NCBI RefSeq assembly: GCF_042653925.1
Contig: NZ_JBHSFQ010000031.1
Coordinates: 1 to 64,000, forward strand
Direction: 5' to 3'
Source: Nocardiopsis_B mangrovi
Lineage (GTDB): Bacteria; Actinomycetota; Actinomycetes; Streptosporangiales; Streptosporangiaceae
DNA: 64,000 nt
This document shows, in pieces, positions 58,372 to 64,000 of this stretch. Made by a program: the position numbers and the translations under genes. A model generated the notes under the pieces. It made no database searches and had not been told where the DNA came from. It saw only the letters and a program-made list of their open reading frames with translations. Within the stretch, counting starts at the first letter, position 1; each line of letters opens with the position of its first letter.

Positions 58372-58675
58372 CGAATTCGCAGGTCAGACGATGTGCCGAC
58401 CACAAACCAGACACCCGATCCGGCCGATGTGTGCTCCTCGTGTGCTCCGCAGTTCGGACCCAGTCGTTCCCGCAGGTCAGAGCACCTCTTGGTAGAACTC
58501 GCAGCCGTCACCGAACGCCCCGACACCCCACTGTCGGCACGCACACCCACCGCCCCCGCGAAACGCCCGTAACGCGGCAGGGCGGGCCACCCCACGGTGC
58601 CATGCCCCGCCCGTCACGGTTCCCCACGCCCACCCAGCCGGGCGATGTCGGGGGACGGGCCACATGACCGACTCT
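58372..58675. other. Junction region downstream of tRNA-Lys
   Basis: About 300 bp with no supported gene; GCAGGTCAGA occurs twice (around 58380 and 58472) and TGTGCTCC twice (around 58423-58440). Position right after a tRNA with encoded CCA and before atypical genes suits an integration boundary. No integrase gene is in the window. Confidence 0.4.
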
Positions 58676-59344
58676 CTAGGCGTCACGGCGCAGCGTGAAC
58701 CAGAAGGTCGGCACCGAGTTGGTGCCCGGCGTGACATCGAGTAGTTCCCACCCTGCGAACCCGGCGCGGAGTTCATCGGCTGTGACGCCCGCCGCCCACG
58801 ACGTGACCTCGGGGATCGGATTGTCGAGCGGCTCAGGGCCGTACCCGAACATCAGCAGCCGTGCTCCGGGAGCGGCGCGGCGGGTGAGCCCGGCAGCGTA
58901 GGCGTCGCGGCGGTGCAGCGGGATCCCGCAGTAGCAGCTCAGGTCGAAGAACAGGTCGAAGGGACCGGGCGCGTCCAGCTCGTCAAGGCGGGTGGCGTCT
59001 CCGCGCAGCAGCCGTACCGCCGCTCCCGCCGCCTCGGCCCTCTCCCCAGCCTGGTCGACGGCGCGGTCGATCAGGTCGACGGCCGTCACCTCCCAGCCGT
59101 GCCGTGCGAGGTAGATGGCGTTGGTCCCCGTACCGCAGCCGAGTTCGAGGGCACGGCCGGGCTGCAGCGCACTGTGCCCCCCAACCAGGGCGACCAACTC
59201 GGGCGGTGTCACGCCGGTGTCCCACGGCGGCTTGCCGGCGTCGTAGTAACGCTCCAGTGCGCGGTGGACGGACTCCTCCTCCTGGTCTCGCTGCGGTGAG
59301 GTCAGGTCCGGATCTGGATTCCGGGTGGTGATGGGCCGGTTCAC
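58676..59344 (-). CDS. Class I SAM-dependent methyltransferase
   Basis: A 222-aa methyltransferase with motif I ALELGCGTGTNAIYLARHG, motif II-like VTAVDLIDRAVDQAG and FDLFFDLSCYCGIPLHRRDAY. The substrate is likely a small molecule. GTG 59344 is chosen because GGAGGAG lies 5 nt upstream; the ATG at 59383 is in frame but falls inside the palindromic operator shared with the divergent tetR gene. This TetR/methyltransferase pair is probably a drug- or toxin-detoxification unit. Confidence 0.9.
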   Translation of the reverse strand: MNRPITTRNPDPDLTSPQRDQEEESVHRALERYYDAGKPPWDTGVTPPELVALVGGHSALQPGRALELGCGTGTNAIYLARHGWEVTAVDLIDRAVDQAGERAEAAGAAVRLLRGDATRLDELDAPGPFDLFFDLSCYCGIPLHRRDAYAAGLTRRAAPGARLLMFGYGPEPLDNPIPEVTSWAAGVTADELRAGFAGWELLDVTPGTNSVPTFWFTLRRDA

Positions 59345-59362
59345 TGTCTCCTCCAAGAATTT

Positions 59363-59397
59363 AGAGTTGAACTCTAGTGACATACTCTAGAGATATA
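59363..59397. promoter_or_regulatory. Double palindromic TetR operator
   Basis: AGAGTT-G-AACTCT (59363-59375) and a second dyad with core CTCTAGAG (59385-59392) within ATACTCTAGAGATAT, in the 60-bp divergent region between methyltransferase and tetR. Both contain ACTCT/AGAG half-sites. Binding by the adjacent TetR is inferred. Confidence 0.68.
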
Positions 59398-59405
59398 CTC
59401 GCAAT

Positions 59406-60044
59406 ATGGATCGAGTCAAGGGGCCGGACAAGCGGGCCGAGCGCTCGCGCCGCACCCGTGAAAAGGTCGTCGAGGCGGCTCGCGAGCTGTTCGTCGCGCG
59501 AGGTTACGGGGCGACGAGCCTGCAGGAGGTCGCGGACCGGGCGGGCGTGGCCGTCCAGACGGTCTACTTCGTCTTCCGCAACAAGCGCACGCTGTTCAAA
59601 GACGTCGTCGACACGTCCATCGCCGGGGACACCGAGTCTGTCGCCACCATGGATCGTGAATGGTTTCGCGCCGCGTGTGCCGAGCCCACCGCAGCCGGGC
59701 AACTGCGCGCGCACGTCCGCGGCACCCGCGAGATCCTGGGCCGGGTCGCCCCGATCATGCCGCTGATCGCGGCTGCCGCGGCCACCGACCCTGAGATCGC
59801 CGCGCAATGGCCGCAAGGCCCCGACCCGCGTTACACCGTGCACTACGCAGCGGCCGAAGCCCTGGCCGGTAAGCCCGACGCCCGCCCCGGCCTCTCTGTC
59901 GAGATGGCGGCGGACCTGCTGTTCGGCCTGCTCAGCCCCCAGCTCTACCTGATCTTCGTCCGCGACCGCGACTGGTCACCGGACACGTGGGAAGCATGGG
60001 CCCGCAGCGCCTTGATCTCCCAGCTCTGCGCCGACCCCGAGTAG
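59406..60044 (+). CDS. TetR family transcriptional regulator
   Basis: A 212-aa regulator. The HTH (AARELFVARGYGATSLQEVADRAGVAVQTVYFVFRNKRTLF) is at residues ~24-64; the C-terminal helical domain carries Trp- and Pro-rich segments for ligand binding. It is divergent from the methyltransferase with two palindromic sites between them and is very probably its repressor. The ATG 59406 has no obvious Shine-Dalgarno site, so translation may be leaderless. Confidence 0.93.
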   Translation: MDRVKGPDKRAERSRRTREKVVEAARELFVARGYGATSLQEVADRAGVAVQTVYFVFRNKRTLFKDVVDTSIAGDTESVATMDREWFRAACAEPTAAGQLRAHVRGTREILGRVAPIMPLIAAAAATDPEIAAQWPQGPDPRYTVHYAAAEALAGKPDARPGLSVEMAADLLFGLLSPQLYLIFVRDRDWSPDTWEAWARSALISQLCADPE

Positions 60045-60394
60045 GCGACGGACGTCATCCAACGGCCGTTCCCTGTCAAGTCAGCGTGTCGACTTCGGTC
60101 GGCCCGGGGCCTGTGGCAGATCGCCCGCTACGTCCTTTCCCCCAGGGAGCTGTCGGTGAACGACCCAGAGCAGTGCTTCCGCCTGGCCCCGAACCCATCG
60201 TCATGGCCCGGAGCGAACGCATCTCGCCACCCGACTTCACGGCTACCACCAGGGGGCACACGCCGCATGAAGCAACCTGGCCACCTCAGCGATCCATCCA
60301 CCACATCACCCGTGAGAACCATCAGCCTGCACACCGGCAACGGCTCCCGTTGCGTCCTGAAACCGTCATGAGAACCACCAGACGGAGCGTCGGG
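60045..60394. other. Intergenic region between tetR and the HTH-TPR gene
   Basis: About 350 bp between convergent genes. A 71-codon plus-strand frame starting at GTG 60156, with AGGGAG 6 nt upstream, is the only one with a ribosome site, but its third positions are not strongly GC-biased and it has no recognised family. It is recorded here rather than called as a gene. No terminator hairpin was seen. Confidence 0.35.
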
Positions 60395-61789
60395 TCAGCT
60401 CTGGGCCGCCGTGTGGTCCCGCTGCCATCGCGCGGCCCTCGCGTCGAGCCGGGCCGCTTCAGGCACGCCGCGCCCGCGGTAGGTGCGTATGTGGGCGCGG
60501 ATATCGGCCACAGCGTCGCGGGCCCGTGCCGAGCGCACGCCGGCCATGCTGTCCAGCGCGGTGGACCAGGTGTCACACGCTTCCCCGAGGTGGCCGCGGC
60601 GGACCTGGGCTTCGCCGAGATCGGCCAGAGTGAGGGCGTGGATGCGGGGGTGGGTGGCCGGGTTCCAGCACGCGGCCGAGCGGCGGTACTGCTCCTCGGC
60701 GCCGATCAGATCGCCGAGGGCCGTCAGGGCTTTGCCGCCCTGGTTGGTCAGCCGGGCCTCGGCCGGGCCTCCGAGGCTGGCCCACCGGGGCGACTCGTCC
60801 TGCCCGGCCTGGTCGATCAGCTTCTCAGCGGTGGCCAGCGCGCGCAGGGCCGGGCGGGTGTTGCGTTCGGCGGCGTGGGCGCGCGCGGCGGTGAGGTGGA
60901 ACAGCATCTCCGTCTCGGGAGAAGTCCGGCCCTTGACGCGGGCGAGCGCGGCGTCGGCCAGGTCGACGCAGTGCTCGCTCACCCCTGTGTCCATCGCCTG
61001 GTGGGCGAGGATGCGCAGCACATAGGCGGCGTGCGGGGACGCGGACTCGTCCGCGAGCTGGTAGGCGTGCAGATAGTAGCGCTGCGCAAGGCCCCGGCGT
61101 CCGGCGTCGTGTGCTTTCCACCCCGCCAGGTAGGCCAGCTCGGCCGCGGCCCCGAACATGCTGCGCCGCGCCTGATCGTCGGCGAATCGGCCCTTGCAGT
61201 AGGCGGCGACGTCGGAGACGAGGTACTCCACCACGGCCGAACGGCTGACCGCGCCACCCAGCCGTTCGTCGGACCGTGTGAACGCGTCGGTGATATCGCG
61301 GACGGCATCGACCTCGCGCGCGCCGACGGTGCCTCCCGCTCGCGAGCGGGTTCCGCGCTGTGCCGCGTCGGTGGCCGCCTCAGGCGCCAAGGGCAGCGCT
61401 AGCGCGCTGACCGAGTACACCGCGGAGGTGAGGAACTCGCGCCGGTCCACGTCCGACCTCCCGATCTCGGCGAGTGCGGCCACCGGATCGCCTGCCAGGG
61501 CGAGGGTGTTCGGCGGCGCGTCCGATGCAGACGCTACCCCGATCTCCGTGGCAGAGACGATCCGGCCCACCGCGCGGCTCAGGGCTTCGGTGAGATAGGT
61601 GGCGGTCGCGGGGCGCGGAGGAGTGCCCTGCACCCAATGGCTGATGGCCGCCGAGTTGGTGTTCACGTTCTCGCCGTTCTCGGCGGCGACCAATCGTACG
61701 CGGCCGGCCAGCGCCCGGTAGGACAACCCGGATTCGGCGATCACTGCGCGCAGAGCCTCGTTGTCGGGACGAGCCGATGCGGGGGGCAT
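60395..61789 (-). CDS. HTH-TPR regulator (XRE-like N-terminus)
   Basis: A 464-aa protein common in actinobacteria next to small ATP-binding proteins. The first ~75 residues are an XRE-like HTH (LRAVIAESGLSYRALAGRVRLVAAENGENVNTNSAAISHWVQGTPP). A short hydrophobic stretch (RREFLTSAVYSVSALALPLA) follows. The C-terminal 300 residues form TPR-like helical repeats (AAELAYLAGWKAHDAGRRGLAQ, YLHAYQLADESASPHAAYVLRI). It probably controls the divergent operon (ATPase, radical SAM, kinase), from which it is separated by 131 bp. Confidence 0.85.
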   Translation of the reverse strand: MPPASARPDNEALRAVIAESGLSYRALAGRVRLVAAENGENVNTNSAAISHWVQGTPPRPATATYLTEALSRAVGRIVSATEIGVASASDAPPNTLALAGDPVAALAEIGRSDVDRREFLTSAVYSVSALALPLAPEAATDAAQRGTRSRAGGTVGAREVDAVRDITDAFTRSDERLGGAVSRSAVVEYLVSDVAAYCKGRFADDQARRSMFGAAAELAYLAGWKAHDAGRRGLAQRYYLHAYQLADESASPHAAYVLRILAHQAMDTGVSEHCVDLADAALARVKGRTSPETEMLFHLTAARAHAAERNTRPALRALATAEKLIDQAGQDESPRWASLGGPAEARLTNQGGKALTALGDLIGAEEQYRRSAACWNPATHPRIHALTLADLGEAQVRRGHLGEACDTWSTALDSMAGVRSARARDAVADIRAHIRTYRGRGVPEAARLDARAARWQRDHTAAQS

Positions 61790-61920
61790 GGGGCCTCAAC
61801 TCCCTCGGAGCCTCGGTTGAGCACGTTAAGCGCCACCACTGCTGCAAAGCCCTGGTGACCCGCAGGCTATCCCGCTGAGATTGGGCCCACGCGGCAGTCA
61901 CGCAAGATGCGGGGGCCACC

Positions 61921-62373
61921 ATGGCAGCGGATCACATGCCGTTCTCTCCCTTGGGGGACGGATCGGGTCGGCTTTTCCACGTGCACAGCAAAGAGGCACC
62001 GGAGGTGCGCGCGTGGGTCATCAAGACAGCGAGCCCGCTCTCGGCCGACGCACACGGCTCTGTGGAACTGGCCGCCGCTGAGATGTTCGCCAACGCCGTC
62101 AGACACTCCCGCGGCGGCCTGGCCACCGTGCGGGTTCGGCGCCTGGTCCAGAGCGTATGGCTCTCCGTCACCGACCCCGGAACGGACGGCGCTCTGACGG
62201 CTCCGATGCCCTGCCTTCCCCCGCCCGACGCCGACCGTGGCCGCGGTCTCTACCTCCTCGCGGCGGTCTCCCGGCGGTGGGGCCTGAGCATCGGCGACCG
62301 GCGCACCTACGCCTGGTGCGAGATCACCGCGAACCGACCTTCGGGGCCTTCGTCCCCATCCGCTCTCCCGTGA
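61921..62373 (+). CDS. ATP-binding regulatory protein (HATPase, anti-sigma-like)
   Basis: A 150-aa GHKL ATPase: N-box ELAAAEMFANAVRHSRGG, G1 VTDPGTDG, G2 DRGRGLYLLAAVSRRWG. Such proteins act as serine kinases or regulatory subunits in actinobacterial signalling. It is the first gene of the rightward operon; its stop is 14 bp before the radical SAM gene. Start ATG 61921 has GGGGG upstream; ATG 61936 is also possible. It is divergent from the HTH-TPR gene. Confidence 0.85.
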   Translation: MAADHMPFSPLGDGSGRLFHVHSKEAPEVRAWVIKTASPLSADAHGSVELAAAEMFANAVRHSRGGLATVRVRRLVQSVWLSVTDPGTDGALTAPMPCLPPPDADRGRGLYLLAAVSRRWGLSIGDRRTYAWCEITANRPSGPSSPSALP

Positions 62374-62387
62374 CCCTGGAGCATCAC

Positions 62388-63485
62388 ATGAAGCGATCCC
62401 TGCTCGTCGACACCCACGCCGCGTCCTGCTACTTCCGCACCAGCGTCGGGGGCGATGGCCGCAAGGCCCTCGTGCAGATCACCGAGCGCTGCAACCTGCA
62501 CTGTGCCCACTGCTTCGTCTCCTCCACGAAGGAGGGCGCCGACATGTCACTGGCCGACATCACCGGCAAGGTGCTGCCGCGGCTGCGCGCCGCCCGTGTC
62601 GAGCGCATCACTCTGACCGGAGGGGAGCCCTTCGTACACCCCGACATCATGGGCATTTGCGAGGCCGTGGCGGAGGCCGGCATGCCGCTGGGCATCTGCA
62701 CCAACGCCACCCAGACCGGCCGGGCCCAGATCGAGCGCCTGGCGGAGATTGGGGACGTGCACGTCAACATCTCGTTCGACGGGTTCCGGGCCGACTCGCA
62801 CGGCAAGTTCCGCGGCAATCGGGGCTCGTTCACCACCACCGTGGCCACCGCCCGCGCCTTCGCGCAGGCGGGGCTGCTCCAAGGGCTGCTGTCGACCCCG
62901 AACACGCTGACGGATCCCGAGGAGTTCGCCGACCTGTGCGCGTTCGCCGCCGAGATCGGCGCGAAGTACGTCCTCATGAACCCCTTGTCGAGCTTCGGCC
63001 GCGGCATCAAGTCCAAGGGTCAGCTGGCCGCCGACACCGAGAAGATGAACGCGATCCGCGCGGTCACCGCCCGCTTCGCCGACCAGGTTGAACTGGTCGA
63101 CATCCGCTTCCCCAACGAGGACAAGCCGCTCGGCGGATGCGACGCCGGGAAACTGATCTACGTCTTCAGCGACGGCCAGACGGCGGTGTGCCCCTACCTC
63201 GTCTTCGCCGCCCGCAACCCCGTCTCGCGCTATCCCGACACCGACTTCCTCACCGGCAATATCCTCACCCACGACGTCGCCGACCCCTTGGACGGCTACG
63301 ACTTCCATTCCCGCTACCAGGTCGGGAACAACCCGACCTGCCGCTCATGCGAGATGGAGACGCAGTGCGGCAAGGGCTGTCCGGCCGCCGTCGTGGCCAA
63401 TGGCGGCCTCATCGGCGACGTCGACACCGAGCAGTGTCCCGTCGTGCCGGAGACGGCCCGCCTGCTCCCGGTGAGCACCCGGTGA
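62388..63485 (+). CDS. Radical SAM/SPASM domain protein
   Basis: A 365-aa iron-sulfur enzyme. The radical SAM cluster motif is CNLHCAHC (Cys35, 39, 42), followed by TLTGGEPF and ISFDGFRADSH. The C-terminus has the complete seven-Cys SPASM pattern: C-x11-G-x4-C (CDAGKLIYVFSDGQTAVC), then CRSCEMETQCGKGC (C-x2-C-x5-C-x3-C) and a last Cys in EQCP. This predicts one SAM-binding and two auxiliary 4Fe-4S clusters, as in peptide-modifying enzymes. ATG 62388 has GGAG 8 nt upstream. Its stop overlaps the start of the kinase gene, so the two work together; no precursor peptide gene is visible. Confidence 0.93.
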   Translation: MKRSLLVDTHAASCYFRTSVGGDGRKALVQITERCNLHCAHCFVSSTKEGADMSLADITGKVLPRLRAARVERITLTGGEPFVHPDIMGICEAVAEAGMPLGICTNATQTGRAQIERLAEIGDVHVNISFDGFRADSHGKFRGNRGSFTTTVATARAFAQAGLLQGLLSTPNTLTDPEEFADLCAFAAEIGAKYVLMNPLSSFGRGIKSKGQLAADTEKMNAIRAVTARFADQVELVDIRFPNEDKPLGGCDAGKLIYVFSDGQTAVCPYLVFAARNPVSRYPDTDFLTGNILTHDVADPLDGYDFHSRYQVGNNPTCRSCEMETQCGKGCPAAVVANGGLIGDVDTEQCPVVPETARLLPVSTR

Positions 63486-64000
63486 AGCCACTCTTCATCG
63501 TGGTGGAAGGCCCCAACGGGGTCGGCAAGACCACCACCGTCGCCGCGATCGCCGCCCGCCTGGGCATCGGCGACCCGGTACACACGACCACCGAGCCCAC
63601 CGACACCCCACTCGGCCGGCTGGCGCGCTCCCAGGAGAACGGACTCATCGGCCGAGCACTCGCACTGGCGATCGCCGCCGACCGCTACATCCACATCGCA
63701 CACGAGATCACACCGGCCCTGCGCGGTGGAACTCACGTCGTCAGCGACCGCTACGTCCCCTCCTCTCTCGTCCTCCAGCGCATCGACGGCCTGTCCGCCG
63801 CCGAGATCTGGGAGTACAACCGGCACGCCTCCGCACCCGACCTGACGGTCTACCTGGAGGACGATCCCGACACCATCGGCGCTCGGCTCGCCGCGCGCAC
63901 TACGCTGTCACGCCTGGAAAAGGAAGGCGGCATCGAACTGGAACTCGGGCTGTACCGCGACGCCCGGAGCTTCCTGGCCGCGCGCGGATGGAACCAGGCC
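63482..64000 (+). CDS. Thymidylate kinase-like nucleotide kinase (3' end cut by window)
   Basis: The GTG start overlaps the stop of the radical SAM gene (GTGA). The 173 codons in the window encode a TMK-like P-loop kinase: FIVVEGPNGVGKTT (Walker A), TTTEPTDTPLGRLAR, DRY motif VVSDRYVPSSLVL and PDLTVYLEDDPDTIGARLAAR. Length and order match dTMP kinase. Because a housekeeping tmk is expected elsewhere, this copy is probably specialised and acts on the product or substrate of the radical SAM enzyme (inference). The C-terminal end lies beyond the window. Confidence 0.85.
   Translation, partial: MKPLFIVVEGPNGVGKTTTVAAIAARLGIGDPVHTTTEPTDTPLGRLARSQENGLIGRALALAIAADRYIHIAHEITPALRGGTHVVSDRYVPSSLVLQRIDGLSAAEIWEYNRHASAPDLTVYLEDDPDTIGARLAARTTLSRLEKEGGIELELGLYRDARSFLAARGWNQA

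Noticed and set aside
60156..60371. 71-codon frame with a ribosome site as a possible precursor peptide
   Set aside because: Codon use is not typical, no leader/core features are visible, and it lies 2 kb away behind the divergent regulator, outside the radical SAM operon.
62388..64000. Prokaryotic viperin (radical SAM next to a nucleotide kinase)
   Set aside because: Viperins also pair with nucleotide kinases, but this protein has a full seven-Cys SPASM C-terminus binding two extra clusters and lacks the viperin-type C-terminal region, so it belongs to a different subfamily.

Overview
The window comes from a high-GC actinomycete chromosome (GC-rich third codon positions, many GTG/TTG starts, strong Shine-Dalgarno sites, few AT-rich islands). 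The gene families present are typical of filamentous actinobacteria and fit the Nocardiopsaceae best: a pknG-glnX-glnH locus, a CYP157/CYP154-type P450 pair, DUF1707, DUF5996 and DUF6221 proteins, a TIGR03086 DinB-fold protein and conservon-style ATPases. The family placement is an inference. Most of the window looks like stable core genome; the left edge (1-5 kb) and right end (after the tRNA-Lys at 58.3 kb) look accessory.

Layout. 0-4.6 kb: remnant regulatory ATPase, hypotheticals, a NUDIX hydrolase, and a polymorphic toxin (Flp-pilin-like leader, HINT domain, colicin D-type nuclease) with its immunity gene and a second immunity-like gene. 4.6-13 kb: UPF0324 exporter preceded by a separate 50-aa membrane ORF, APC permease, phosphoesterase, AraC regulator, DinB protein, and an Mhq-like quinone-response set (MarR, carboxylesterase, ring-cleaving dioxygenase). 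13-18 kb: pgi, a quinone oxidoreductase behind a MerR/SoxR-style promoter, a flavin disulfide reductase, DUF6221. 18-28 kb: a six-gene minus-strand signalling cluster (PknG kinase, PP2C phosphatase, VWA, FHA, GlnX, GlnH). 28-36 kb: orphan sensor kinase, HdeD, gltA, prfC, TetR and acyl-CoA dehydrogenase. 36-41 kb: LURP-like protein, DUF1707 protein, membrane Ser/Thr kinase, zinc-ribbon proteins. 41-48 kb: overlapping P450 pair (the first lacking EXXR), copper chaperone under a perfect CsoR-like operator, small secreted peptide, GNATs, NaChBac-type channel, DUF5996. 48-53.5 kb: AviRa-like rRNA methyltransferase and ABC-F ATPase around a tRNA-Asp, then SDR/HxlR and a tRNA-Phe/Asp/Glu cluster. 53.6-58.3 kb: membrane phosphoesterase, minimal zincin, MFS transporter, PspC, tRNA-Lys. 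58.4-64 kb: methyltransferase/TetR pair, HTH-TPR regulator, ATP-binding protein, SPASM radical SAM enzyme and a thymidylate-kinase-like protein cut by the window end.

The most interesting candidates for undescribed biology are (a) the SPASM radical SAM / nucleotide-kinase operon downstream of tRNA-Lys, (b) the PknG-GlnX-GlnH pathway merged with a VWA-PP2C-FHA set resembling a TerY-phosphorylation triad, (c) the pilin-leader colicin D toxin with duplicated immunity-like genes, and (d) the conservon-free CYP157/CYP154 pair. The strong palindromes between convergent genes and the dyads at promoters are read directly from the sequence; the identities of the regulators are inferred.
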